64,000 bases of DNA from Paenibacillus antibioticophila. Lineage in GTDB: Bacteria > Bacillota > Bacilli > Paenibacillales > Paenibacillaceae. The notes under the pieces were generated by a model that made no database searches, was not told where the DNA came from, and saw nothing but the letters and a program-made list of their open reading frames with translations. This document shows, piece after piece, positions 35,831 to 44,484 of this stretch (position 1 is the first letter of the stretch; each line of letters opens with the position of its first letter). The position numbers and the translations under genes are program-made. The stretch is taken from positions 72,775 through 136,774 of the forward strand of contig NZ_HG005139.1 in the NCBI RefSeq assembly GCF_000455265.1, read 5' to 3'.

Positions 35831-36529
35831 ATGAAGGAACATATTTTGCACCTGCAAGGTGTTTCGAAAAATTATGCCGGGAAGAAAGCGCTGGATCAGG
35901 TCTCGTTATCTATTGGCAAAGGTAAAATCGTAGGGCTGCTGGGTACAAACGGGAGCGGTAAGAGTACACTTATGAAAATTGCTGCAGGCTTGATTCCCTA
36001 TGAAGGAAATGCTACTGTGCTGGGAAAACCGGCAGGACTGGAGTCTAAGGCTGAGGTAGCATTTATGCCGGACCGTCCGCTGACGGAGAGCTGGATGCGT
36101 GTATATGAGGCGATTAGAATGCAGCGAGACTTCTATCCTGACTTTGATGAGAACAAAGCAGGCCAGATGCTGGAATTCATGAATCTGAGAGATCGCGACC
36201 GGGTCAGCACGCTATCGAAAGGAATGCAGGAGCGGCTGCAGCTTACGCTGACCTTGTCCCGGAGAGCCAGATTGTATTTGCTGGATGAGCCGATCGGAGG
36301 AGTTGACCCTGTGGCACGAACCCGTATTTTGGATGCGATTCTGGAGTTCTATGACGAGGACAGCAGCATTGTGATTTCCACGCATTTGGTGCGTGAGATT
36401 GAACGGATCTTTGATGAGGTGTTGTTCCTGAAGCAGGGGAAGGTTGTTCTCCAGGATGAAGTGGAGCAGTTGCGGAGCAAGCACGGAAAAAGTGTGGAGG
36501 ATTTGTTCAAGGAGGTGTTCGCCGAATGA
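35831..36529 (+). CDS. ABC transporter ATP-binding protein
   Basis: Walker A is GTNGSGKST, the signature is TLSKGMQERLQLTLTLSR, and Walker B is LYLLDEPIGGVDP with the H-loop STHLV. It has 232 residues, the compact exporter form. AGGAGGAGG precedes ATG 35831. Its last 4 nt overlap the permease start (ATGA). It energises the next gene's membrane protein. Confidence 0.93.
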   Translation: MKEHILHLQGVSKNYAGKKALDQVSLSIGKGKIVGLLGTNGSGKSTLMKIAAGLIPYEGNATVLGKPAGLESKAEVAFMPDRPLTESWMRVYEAIRMQRDFYPDFDENKAGQMLEFMNLRDRDRVSTLSKGMQERLQLTLTLSRRARLYLLDEPIGGVDPVARTRILDAILEFYDEDSSIVISTHLVREIERIFDEVLFLKQGKVVLQDEVEQLRSKHGKSVEDLFKEVFAE

Positions 36530-37287
36530 TGAAGCTGTTTAAATACGATTGGAAGAGGGATTCCAATACAATCTATAGCGTTCTTGCTGTGCTGGTCGTA
36601 GCTCAACTATTGTTGCACTGGGTGGGAACATCCAGAGGTTGGGAACCGATGATTAAGATAGGACTAGGCCTGATGGTGTATGTATGCGCTATGGTCGTAA
36701 TGGTCATCACAGGCTCTAAGGCATATATTAAAAATCTTGGGTCCTATCAACGGAGACTGGTTCCCATTCATCCGATATACCATATACTGTCCGCCTTGTT
36801 GTTCAGTACGCTTACTATGGTGGCGGTGTTCGCCATTGCGGTAATTCACGGGCTCTTATTGATCCCCTGGAGTGAACTCACAGCCTTCCTGGAACTTGGC
36901 AATATGCAGCTTACGGCATGGGATGTGATCACTGCCGTTGCCAGCGGAATCTGGGGCACCTTCTTCATTATGCTGTTGGTTTATTTCTCCATAACGGTTG
37001 GGGCTGTGGTCAACATTCGCGGGAAGGCGGGAGTTTGGGTCGGCATTATCGTATTTATCATTATTACGAATATGATCAGCTTGATCAGTGAGACGATATT
37101 TGAACAAGCTGGCAGTGCAGCTAACTTCGGGATTGTTCAGATCGAATCAGGTTCATCAGCGGTTCCAGATACAGTCTCGGTCAGTTCCTTGGGAACAGGG
37201 CTGGGCAGCTTCCTGTTTGAACTTGTTGCAGCCGCCCTGCTGCTCTGGCTGATGGCATGGCCGATTCGTAAAAAGCTCGAAATCTAA
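36526..37287 (+). CDS. ABC transporter permease, YtrC/ABC-2-like
   Basis: A 253-residue integral membrane protein with about six segments (for example KIGLGLMVYVCAMVVMVIT and VITAVASGIWGTFFIMLLV). The ATG overlaps the ATPase stop. With GntR and ATPase upstream, this is an ABC-2-like export complex. The substrate is unknown; by analogy with YtrA operons, envelope stress or peptide drugs are plausible. It is convergent with the DUF1129 gene, only 5 nt apart. Confidence 0.85.
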   Translation: MMKLFKYDWKRDSNTIYSVLAVLVVAQLLLHWVGTSRGWEPMIKIGLGLMVYVCAMVVMVITGSKAYIKNLGSYQRRLVPIHPIYHILSALLFSTLTMVAVFAIAVIHGLLLIPWSELTAFLELGNMQLTAWDVITAVASGIWGTFFIMLLVYFSITVGAVVNIRGKAGVWVGIIVFIIITNMISLISETIFEQAGSAANFGIVQIESGSSAVPDTVSVSSLGTGLGSFLFELVAAALLLWLMAWPIRKKLEI

Positions 37288-37292
37288 TCTCC

Positions 37293-37997
37293 TTATTTGG
37301 AGCTTCGGAAGAGTGCAATTTGTCCGGCGAGTCCAATGGCGAAAATGATCAGGCTCTGCAGCGGGGTCACCGGGAAGACTGGAAGCATGCGATCCAGGAT
37401 CAGGCCGCCGACGCTTACCAATACAACAAAGACAACGTACATTCCGATTGATTTCAGACTAAGTTTTCTGCGGGAGGGGGCGCCAGGCGTCTCCTCTTTG
37501 CTATTCCGCGAGTCTGTTCCAAGAAAGCGGGTCATTAGCTCGATCGAAGCCACGGCCAGAGCGGCAATCAGCAGCAGAAGGGTCGTGCTGATTTCGTATA
37601 CAGGGGCGGTTCCTTCAAGCCATAAGCTGAAATAGCCTCGAAACATATAGATAAAGAACACCCAGGTTATAGCTGACCAGGCGATCAGTACATAATAATG
37701 CAGCTTCTCTTGAGCGGTGCGCGGTCTGCGCATCCTGATATCATCTGCCAACTGTTCGGCGAATGCGGCCGGGGGACCCTGCAGAAGCTGCTCTACCGGA
37801 CGTCCTTGAGCTTCAAGCCGTACGATTTGTCTGGCAAGTTGGAGCAGAGCACGATCAGCCCGAGCTTCAGTTAATCGGGTTGATTCGTCGGTTGCTTTAT
37901 AGAGAAGCTTCGAGACCTCTTGGAAATAGGCGCGGTGAGAATCATTCATTTGCAGCTTGATGGCCTGAAGCTCAGGCTTGTTGATATTCTTGTTCAA
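37293..37997 (-). CDS. DUF1129 family membrane protein
   Basis: The N-terminal 100 residues are helical and charged (QAIKLQMNDSHRAYFQEVSK). Four membrane segments follow, with a hydrophilic loop around residues 165-180. This arrangement fits the DUF1129 family of unknown role. The TTG start at 37997 is 10 nt after AAGGAG; no nearer ATG fits. It is convergent with the ABC operon. Confidence 0.8.
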   Translation of the reverse strand: MNKNINKPELQAIKLQMNDSHRAYFQEVSKLLYKATDESTRLTEARADRALLQLARQIVRLEAQGRPVEQLLQGPPAAFAEQLADDIRMRRPRTAQEKLHYYVLIAWSAITWVFFIYMFRGYFSLWLEGTAPVYEISTTLLLLIAALAVASIELMTRFLGTDSRNSKEETPGAPSRRKLSLKSIGMYVVFVVLVSVGGLILDRMLPVFPVTPLQSLIIFAIGLAGQIALFRSSK

Positions 37998-38092
37998 GTG
38001 ATGTTCGCTCCTTAATAGCTAGAAATGAAGTAGGTACTACAGTCATCATACTTCACCTGAGGAAAAAGCTGCAAATCTCTAAGAGGCTCGTG

Positions 38093-38293
38093 AGGGGACA
38101 ACGTGTGAAGTGTTGTTACGATCGCTGTTGTTCACGGATTTCTTTCATTGAAATTAAGTTCTAACTAGGTAGAAATCCGCTCACAATGGGGAACGCTCCG
38201 AGCCTATGCTCCCGATGAAGCTTTCTTTCAGAAAGCTTTTACTACACAACACTTCACACTTTTGCCCTGACTACTTGCCTGTGCAGTTCAACT
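38093..38293. repeat. Palindromic repeat element, reverse orientation, one end missing
   Basis: GGGGACAACGTGTGAAGTGTT at the left corresponds to the reverse complement of the right end of other copies. GAAGCTTTCTTTCAGAAAGC and AACACTTCACACTTTTGCC follow, ending AGTTCAACTA. The left terminal repeat is absent, so this copy is truncated. Confidence 0.75.
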
Positions 38294-38536
38294 AATACTG
38301 CAGTTTACACATGGCTGTTGGTATATGCGGTATTGTAATAAGCTTGCTGCCTGTGGCATACAAGCAGGATACTGAGTGCTCGGAGTTGTGCCCCCCAGCA
38401 CTGCATTGAGCTTCGCTTGTTCGACCGGAATTTTAGCCTCGCTTAGAACTTTACCCGTCAGCGTGACCAGAATCATTCCGGTCACGCTCCAGTGAATTAA
38501 TTTACCTTAAATTCTCCAATCGACGCACGAACCCAC

Positions 38537-38672
38537 ATTTAGTGAAAAAACTTACCTTAGATCGCCAGTAACTAGCCAAACCGGTGTTTTAGTCAACTTT
38601 AAGTACAAAAATTTCACTATATCCGCATTTCTATCATTTCCACTGAATTTAAGGTAACTTTTTTCACTATAT
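38537..38672. repeat. Inverted repeat pair around AAGGTAA-TTTTTTCACTA
   Basis: The left arm ATTTAGTGAAAAAACTTACC (38537) and the right arm GGTAACTTTTTTCACTATAT (38653) are reverse complements with about three mismatches over 23 nt. Further TTTACCTTAAATT and TTTCACTATATCCGC copies lie nearby. It is similar in style to the cluster at 6392 but with a different sequence. Confidence 0.65.
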
Positions 38673-38867
38673 CGGCATGGGTGAGTGATGCGTACTTGGT
38701 TTGCATTTTTCTAAATTTGCTGTCAGATTGCATTTTAATTGGTTAGCTTTGGTACATGCGCTATATGTATGTGTTATATGTATGTGCTATATGTGTGCGA
38801 GTAATTCAAATGCAATCGAGCACTGAATTTTGCCTTGCAAGCTATGATAGTGAAATCAGCATGTATA

Positions 38868-39078
38868 AGGCTGAACTAAAGAGGCTACGTAGCTAGGGCA
38901 TAAGTGTGAAGGGTGCTGAAGAAACGGAGTGTTCGCCTTTGTGAGTGGATTTCTTCCATTTCTGAACTTCGTCCAGTAAGAGAAATCCGCGAGCAACAGC
39001 GATCGTAAGCATCCTTCACACGTTGCCCCCGGACGCACAAACATTTATTCGGCTCTTTTTGCTGATGAGTTCAACTTA
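38868..39078. repeat. Palindromic repeat element, forward copy
   Basis: Starts GGCTGAACTAAAGAGG and ends GAGTTCAACTTA. It includes GGCATAAGTGTGAAGGGTG, GTTCGCCTTTGTGAGTGG, and CAACAGCGATCGTAAGCAT with the right arm CCTTCACACGTTGCC. The central GAAAGC hairpin seen in other copies is deleted. Confidence 0.8.
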
Positions 39079-39170
39079 TAGCTCTGTTAATGTGACGTTT
39101 TCTTGAACAGGTATAAAAGGCTTATCCTCACGCCGAAACTACTGCAAATTAGTTCTGGAGGGAAGCCCAA

Positions 39171-39347
39171 ATGGATTATGATGAATCGGAGTTGACTCGC
39201 CGCTTTTTATTGAACAGTCATTCAAGGGGAAGCCTGGAGGAAGTGGCCTCAGAGGATGATGTGATCGGGATGCGCTATGACTCGAACGAATCTGAGATGG
39301 ATCATGACGATATGACTCGCTTTTATTTGAGACAGGCCTACGAATAG
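39171..39347 (+). CDS. Small acidic protein, 58 aa, with an internal repeat
   Basis: ATG 39171 follows GGAGGG by 7 nt. The product starts MDYDESELTRRFLLNSHSRG and ends DHDDMTRFYLRQAYE. The first and last segments share a D-x-x-(E/D)-x-TR-x-(F/Y)-L pattern, so the protein may be a duplicated short motif. It is acidic, has no membrane segment, and no named family is recognised. Confidence 0.6.
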   Translation: MDYDESELTRRFLLNSHSRGSLEEVASEDDVIGMRYDSNESEMDHDDMTRFYLRQAYE

Positions 39348-39478
39348 CGAGTGGAATAAGATTGACACCGTTTCGATTCCAATGCTAATATAAGATTACA
39401 TTAAATCTTATTAAACTTATCGGATTAATATTAATATGATTGGTTCGATAATTCGTATAGGAATGGGGGCGGAATCGG

Positions 39479-40306
39479 ATGGAGCGTCAAATTATTATTC
39501 CGTATGGACAGGAATCGTTGGCTGCCAGTATACATTATCCGACAACAGCTAATCAGGAAGGGCGTTGCAAGGGACGTTCCCCGCTCGTCGTGATCTGCCA
39601 TGGCTTTGTCGGGAGCCGTATCGGGGTTGACCGGTTGTTCGTGAACACTGCCAGAGAGCTTGCCGCCAAAGGCTATTTGGCCGTCCGCTTCGACTATCTG
39701 GGCTGCGGGGAGAGCACCGGAACCTATGGAGATGAGGGTGTGGACTCCATGATTGCCCAGACTCGCGCAGTGCTTGATTATGCGCTGGGAATCGGGGACA
39801 TTGATCCAACCCGTGTGACCTTGCTGGGACACAGTCTTGGCGGGATGATCGCACTTCTGACTGCTGTCCGTGATCGCCGGGTGAAAAATCTGGTGCTGTG
39901 GGCTGCGGTCGGCTATCCGTTCGGGGATATCGTGAAAATAACCGGCCGCCAGGTCTATGACCAGGCCATCGGACAGGGAAGTGCTGATTATCTTGGCTAT
40001 GAATTGACGCCTGTGTTCTTTAATTCCTTGGGCAACTTCCAGCCGCTTCAGGAAGCGCTGAAGTTCTCGGGAGATGTACTCGTAATTCACGGAACCTCCG
40101 ATGATGACATTCCGGCAGACTACGCATTTCTGTATCAGAAGGTATTCTGGATGCGGAGCGAGGGCAGCTGTGATAAGGAGATTATTTTTCAGGCCAATCA
40201 TACCTTCTCATCCGGGGAATCGCGCAAACAGCTGTTGCAGACGACCTTGTCCTGGCTAGGACGCCTTCAGACGACCCAAAGCGATTGGCAGCATTGGATG
40301 ATCTAA
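39479..40306 (+). CDS. Alpha/beta-hydrolase, dienelactone-hydrolase-like
   Basis: A 275-residue cytoplasmic serine hydrolase. The oxyanion region is VICHGFVGSRIG, the nucleophile elbow GHSLGGMIA, the acid IHGTSDDDIP, and the catalytic histidine is in ANHTFSS. Topology and length fit esterase or BAAT/dienelactone-like hydrolases. The substrate is unknown. The ATG at 39479 follows GGGGGCGG. Confidence 0.88.
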   Translation: MERQIIIPYGQESLAASIHYPTTANQEGRCKGRSPLVVICHGFVGSRIGVDRLFVNTARELAAKGYLAVRFDYLGCGESTGTYGDEGVDSMIAQTRAVLDYALGIGDIDPTRVTLLGHSLGGMIALLTAVRDRRVKNLVLWAAVGYPFGDIVKITGRQVYDQAIGQGSADYLGYELTPVFFNSLGNFQPLQEALKFSGDVLVIHGTSDDDIPADYAFLYQKVFWMRSEGSCDKEIIFQANHTFSSGESRKQLLQTTLSWLGRLQTTQSDWQHWMI

Positions 40307-40429
40307 ACCGTTTCAAAGGCTGAAAGCAGACTGAAAATCTTCAATCTTTTTTCGCAAATGTGGTAAATCGCTTCCTTTCGGGATAAAATGGAAATATATC
40401 CTTTGGCGAATGCCCGGGAGGTTGATAGA

Positions 40430-41221
40430 ATGACTCAGCCTGCTTTATTTATTGCCCATGGGGCTCCAACTTTAGCGATCGAGAACAACGAATACACGGC
40501 TTTTTTACGCAGGCTCGGACAAGAGATCTTGTCCAAACCGAAAGCAATTGTTCTGTTCTCCGCACATTGGGATTCCCCGATTCAATTCGTGACCTCCGAT
40601 CAGGTTCATGATACTATTCATGATTTCTACGGATTTCCGGATGAACTGTACGAGATCAGTTATCCTGCACCAGGAAGTCCTGAGCTGACGGCAAGGATTG
40701 AAGCTCTGTTCAAGGATGGCAATCTGGCTTACAAGACCATCACGGGAAGAGGGCTTGATCACGGGGCATGGATCGTGCTTCGGGAGATGTTCCCTGCATG
40801 TGATGTTCCGGTAGTGGCATTGTCGGTGGATGCCCGACGTACTCCTGCGGAGCAATATGCGATTGGCAAAATGCTTATGGCCCTTCGGGAGGAAAATGTG
40901 CTGGTGATCGGCAGCGGAGGACTGGTTCACAATCTGCGAATGCTGGAGCGCAGCGGCGACTCGCCTTCATCGTGGGCGGTCGACTTCGATAAATGGATTG
41001 AAGAGCAGCTCGCAAATTGGGATCTGCGGCAGTTGTTTGAATATGTTAAGCGTGCGCCCCATGCTCGCGAAGCGGTTCCTTCCTATGCTCCGGAGCACTT
41101 TGCACCTCTGCTGTACGCGATGGGCGCTTCCGACAATGACCGTAATGCCAGCAAGCTGCATCAGGAATATGAATTTGGCAATCTCAGCCTGAATTGCTGG
41201 ATGTTCGGTAGCAAATCCTAG
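40430..41221 (+). CDS. LigB/DODA-type extradiol ring-cleavage dioxygenase
   Basis: The sequence LFIAHGAPTLAIEN, LFSAHWDSP and GRGLDHGAWIVLREMFP supplies the metal-binding histidines of the LigB superfamily; SGGLVHNL gives a further conserved His. Members of about 260 residues, such as YgiD, cleave DOPA or other catechols with O2. The real substrate here is unknown. GGGAGG is 8 nt before ATG 40430. An in-frame ATG at 40388 has no site. The gene stands alone, with a terminator behind it. Confidence 0.9.
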   Translation: MTQPALFIAHGAPTLAIENNEYTAFLRRLGQEILSKPKAIVLFSAHWDSPIQFVTSDQVHDTIHDFYGFPDELYEISYPAPGSPELTARIEALFKDGNLAYKTITGRGLDHGAWIVLREMFPACDVPVVALSVDARRTPAEQYAIGKMLMALREENVLVIGSGGLVHNLRMLERSGDSPSSWAVDFDKWIEEQLANWDLRQLFEYVKRAPHAREAVPSYAPEHFAPLLYAMGASDNDRNASKLHQEYEFGNLSLNCWMFGSKS

Positions 41222-41232
41222 ATTTTAATTCA

Positions 41233-41283
41233 GCCGTCATGAGGTCAGAGACGCTGTAGTCTCTGGGCTCATGGCGTTTTTTT
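41233..41283 (+). terminator. Terminator after the dioxygenase gene
   Basis: GCCGTCATGAG and CAGAGAC pair with GTCTCTG and CTCATGGCG, then TTTTTTTG. Confidence 0.88.
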
Positions 41284-41398
41284 GCGTTCAAATCCCCTTT
41301 GGATAAACACGCTCTATTAATTTTAAGCCAACTCTTGGTTTTCTCAGGGATAGCCGAGAGCGTATAATAGAATTTACAAATAGTTTGACGGAGGAAAT

Positions 41399-42493
41399 AT
41401 GACAAAATTTAACCCTAAATTGAGTTTCTTCTTATTGCTGCTTTCTGCATGCCTGATTCTGCTGTCTGGATGTAATACGGTCAAGGAGGTTGCGGATCTG
41501 GACGAGCACTCGCCTCCTGTTACAGAGCAGGATCCGACGACGCCTGATGAACCAGAGGCGCCGACAGTTCCGCTTTACACGGCGCCGCTCACAGGCATGC
41601 CGATGGATGAACCGGTTACTCGCCGGCCCTTGGCGATTATGGTCAATAATGCGCCAGCGGCCAGACCTCAATCCGGTCTGTTGGGAGCCGATATCGTCTA
41701 TGAGGTATTGGCCGAAGGCGGAGTTACCCGGTTAGTCTCGATTTTTCAAAGTCATGCGGATGGCGCCAAGATTGGCCCAATCCGGAGTATACGTCCATAT
41801 ATGATTGATCTTGGGGAGAGCTATCACGGCGTTCTTGTCCATGCCGGAGCGAGCAATGACGCATACGCCATTCTTCAACGCCAGCATAAGGAGGATCTCG
41901 ATGAGATTACGAATGCAGGCTCCTTTTTCTGGCGGGACAAATCACGCAAGGCGCCTCACAATCTTTATTCCAATGTGGAGACCTTGCTAGAAGGAGCAAA
42001 TAAGCGAGGCTATGCTCTAGAGGATGCGGACGTCCCTTCCTACACCTTCCGGAGTGCGGATGAGGTGGTTGAAGGAGAATCAGCTCAAAAGCTAGAGATT
42101 AAGTTTCAATTAGAAAACTATAAGGTTCAATATCAATATAATGCCTCCAGCGGACTATACGAGCGCTTTATTAACGGAAGCCCTCATGTCGATCTGGAGA
42201 GCGAAGAGACCCTGACGGCAGCAAACGTTGTCGTCATGGGCGCAAATCATAAGGTATTGGATGATATCGGCAGATTATCGATTGAGCTGGACCTGGGCGG
42301 AGAAGCCGTGCTGTTCCAGCAGGGCAAAATGATTCGGGGCCATTGGATCCGGCGTGCAGATGATGTGATCCGGTTCGTGAAGGATAATGTGGAGGTTCCT
42401 TTTATTCCTGGAACGACCTATTTCAATATTGTCCCGAACAGTCCTGATTTCGACAGTCATTTGAAGGTGAATGAGGAAATTACGAGCCCATAA
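41399..42493 (+). CDS. yerB: DUF3048 lipoprotein, YerB-like
   Basis: The N-terminus is a lipoprotein signal (FFLLLLSACLILLSGC), with the lipobox cysteine at residue 25, so the protein is anchored on the outer face of the membrane. A proline/threonine-rich linker follows (residues 40-60). The DUF3048 body shows PLAIMVNNAPAARPQSGL, ADIVYEVLAEGGVTR and IGPIRSIRPYMIDL. Function is unknown. B. subtilis yerB lies downstream of purD and near yerC, so position here matches in part. GGAGG is 4 nt before ATG. A TATAAT -10 occurs at 41375. Confidence 0.9.
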   Translation: MTKFNPKLSFFLLLLSACLILLSGCNTVKEVADLDEHSPPVTEQDPTTPDEPEAPTVPLYTAPLTGMPMDEPVTRRPLAIMVNNAPAARPQSGLLGADIVYEVLAEGGVTRLVSIFQSHADGAKIGPIRSIRPYMIDLGESYHGVLVHAGASNDAYAILQRQHKEDLDEITNAGSFFWRDKSRKAPHNLYSNVETLLEGANKRGYALEDADVPSYTFRSADEVVEGESAQKLEIKFQLENYKVQYQYNASSGLYERFINGSPHVDLESEETLTAANVVVMGANHKVLDDIGRLSIELDLGGEAVLFQQGKMIRGHWIRRADDVIRFVKDNVEVPFIPGTTYFNIVPNSPDFDSHLKVNEEITSP

Positions 42494-42598
42494 TTGTCTG
42501 AAATTGTATATGCAAGGATAGTTTTGTATCTGATTGGGTAAATTTATGCTGTGAGTTTGAAATGTTTGCGACATTATTACCTACATTCTTACGAGATG

Positions 42599-42656
42599 TG
42601 TTAAGATATTCAAGGTGTGTTAAGCCAGTGTTAAAAGTGTAATAGGAGTGTAAAAT
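42599..42656 (+). promoter_or_regulatory. Pho-box-like direct repeats and -10 before the phosphate genes
   Basis: TGTTAA occurs at 42599, 42618 and 42629; TGTAAT follows at 42638 and TGTAAA at 42649. Spacings are mostly near 11 bp, the PhoP pattern (TTAACA on the other strand). TAAAAT (42651-42656) could be the -10. Confidence 0.5.
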
Positions 42657-42684
42657 CGTATATTCAAAGAAAAGGGGAAACAAG

Positions 42685-43299
42685 ATGCGTGTCAAGAAGA
42701 AGGACATCTTTTTTCAAACTTTAGAGAACATGGCAGACGCTATCGTGCATGCTGCGGATTATTTTGCTGAGCAAGTAACGGAATTCAACAATGTGGACCA
42801 ATTCGCCAAGAAAATGAAGGAATTCGAGTCCCAATGCGACAGCTATACACATACGATCATCGTTGAACTGAACAAGACGTTCATTACACCGATTGAGCGT
42901 GACGATATCATGAACCTCACGACGACACTGGATGATGTGGTGGATGGTCTGGAGGCAACGACTTCACGCTTCTTCATGTATCATCTGTCCGAGCCGGACG
43001 AGCATATCACTCATTTTGCAGAAATTTTACGTAATTCGGCTTACGAGATTCAAAAAGCTATCCACCTGCTATCAGAGAAGAAGCTGCTGGCAATTCGTGA
43101 GCACACGATTCGGCTTAACGATCTGGAGAACCAGGGCGATGATTTGTTGCGGATTTGTATCAATGAATTGTTTGCCAAGGTGACAGATCCGATTGTTCTG
43201 ATCAAGAAGAAAGAAATTTATGAGCGCCTGGAGACGACGACAGATGCCTGCGAGCATGTTGCTAATATGCTTGAATCCATCATTATGCGTAATTCGTAA
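42685..43299 (+). CDS. DUF47 (PhoU-like) phosphate transport accessory protein
   Basis: A 204-residue all-helical protein of the DUF47/PhoU-like fold. FFQTLENMADAIVHAADYF and IIVELNKTFITPIERDDIMNL are typical, as is the DVVDGLEATTSRF helix. It has no membrane segment. It precedes a Pit transporter by 82 nt, a common pair in which the DUF47 protein tunes phosphate uptake. The ribosome site AAAGGGG is before ATG 42685. Confidence 0.92.
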   Translation: MRVKKKDIFFQTLENMADAIVHAADYFAEQVTEFNNVDQFAKKMKEFESQCDSYTHTIIVELNKTFITPIERDDIMNLTTTLDDVVDGLEATTSRFFMYHLSEPDEHITHFAEILRNSAYEIQKAIHLLSEKKLLAIREHTIRLNDLENQGDDLLRICINELFAKVTDPIVLIKKKEIYERLETTTDACEHVANMLESIIMRNS

Positions 43300-43381
43300 T
43301 GCCTAAGCTATTGAATCGATCAACGGGAGGTTGGGAATTGCGCGGATTTAGACAGAGAGGACCCATCTGTGCAGACTAGTT

Positions 43382-44380
43382 ATGGATATAAGTACACTAA
43401 TTATTCTGATCGTTATCTTTCTTGCGCTGGCTTTTGACTTTATTAACGGATTTCACGATACCGCCAACGCGATTGCGACATCGGTATCCACCCGGGCTTT
43501 AAAGCCGCGGACAGCGATTATGCTTGCTGCCTGCATGAACTTCCTGGGAGCCATCATGTTTACCGGTGTTGCCAAGACGATCGGCGGCAGTGTGGCAGAC
43601 CCTGCGAAGCTCGATAACGGTCTCGAGATCTTGGTTGCAACGTTGTTGTCGGCAATTATCTGGAATCTGGTTACCTGGTGGTTCGGAATTCCGTCGTCCT
43701 CTTCCCATGCACTGATCGGCTCGCTTGCCGGTGCGGTGTATGTGGGCGCAGGATCGGACAAGCTGAACTGGAGCGGATTCATTACTATTATTGAAGGCCT
43801 GGTACTTTCTCCGATTATTGCATTTGTTGTAGGTTATATTATTATGATGCTTCTGAAATGGATTTTCGCCAGACGCAGCCCTCATACGGTGAATAAAGGC
43901 TTCCGCAGCATGCAAATCCTCACGGCGGCAATCCAAAGCTTCACCCATGGTACGAATGACGCTCAGAAAGCGATGGGGATTATCACCTTTGCGCTCGTAA
44001 CGGCTAAGTTCCAGGATGATATGGAGGTGCCGCTGTGGGTTAAGCTCTCGGCAGCTACTGCAATGGCGCTGGGGACCTCAGTCGGCGGCTGGAAGATCAT
44101 CAAGACGATGGGGACAAAGATTTTCAAGATTGAACCGATTAACGGCTTTGCAGCCGATCTTACCGGAGCGACGGTTATTTTCGGAGCGACATTGCTTCAC
44201 TTGCCGGTCAGCACTACGCATGCTATTACATCGGCAATTCTGGGTGTAGGCTCCGCGAAACGCTTCTCTGCCGTGAAATGGGGAGTAGCCGGACGGATCG
44301 TGGTTGCTTGGGTAATCACCATTCCGATCGTAGCTGTACTAGCCGGTGTATTGTACAAATTGTTATTCGGTCTTATATAA
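43382..44380 (+). CDS. pit: Inorganic phosphate transporter, Pit family
   Basis: A 332-residue membrane protein with about ten segments. The two repeats of the PHO-4 fold are seen as DFINGFHDTANAIATSVSTR and SFTHGTNDAQKAMGIIT. GIPSSSSHALIGSLAGA and LPVSTTHAITSAILG are the matching second halves. It probably moves metal-phosphate with protons as a low-affinity system. ATG 43382 follows the DUF47 gene, likely in one transcript. Confidence 0.95.
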   Translation: MDISTLIILIVIFLALAFDFINGFHDTANAIATSVSTRALKPRTAIMLAACMNFLGAIMFTGVAKTIGGSVADPAKLDNGLEILVATLLSAIIWNLVTWWFGIPSSSSHALIGSLAGAVYVGAGSDKLNWSGFITIIEGLVLSPIIAFVVGYIIMMLLKWIFARRSPHTVNKGFRSMQILTAAIQSFTHGTNDAQKAMGIITFALVTAKFQDDMEVPLWVKLSAATAMALGTSVGGWKIIKTMGTKIFKIEPINGFAADLTGATVIFGATLLHLPVSTTHAITSAILGVGSAKRFSAVKWGVAGRIVVAWVITIPIVAVLAGVLYKLLFGLI

Positions 44381-44389
44381 AGTTGAACT

Positions 44390-44469
44390 AAGAAGCTGCG
44401 TTGAAAAGGCAGCGTGTACAGTGAACGCACTGCGCACGTTGCCTTCAGCGTATATCATTAGTTCAACTT
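44390..44469. repeat. Short deletion form of the palindromic element after pit
   Basis: AAGTTGAACTAAGAAGCTGCG at the left and ATCATTAGTTCAACTT at the right are the termini. Only about 80 bp remain, with AAAAGGCAGCGTGTACAGTG and CACTGCGCACGTTGCC pairing. Its compact hairpin could act as a terminator for pit. Confidence 0.8.
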
Positions 44470-44484
44470 TTTCTTAAAGTTCGT

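Larger units (their letters stand above)
37998..39170. other. Repeat-rich non-coding stretch
   Basis: Nearly 1.2 kb without a convincing gene. It contains two copies of the palindromic element (38093-38293 and 38868-39078), a separate inverted repeat pair (38537-38672) and a run of GTATGTGYTATATG units near 38765-38795. A 65-codon frame on the minus strand (38288-38485) is unsupported. Confidence 0.7.

Noticed and set aside
38288-38485. 65-codon open frame on the minus strand
   Set aside because: It begins in the spacer and ends in the terminal repeat of the palindromic element. No ribosome site was seen.
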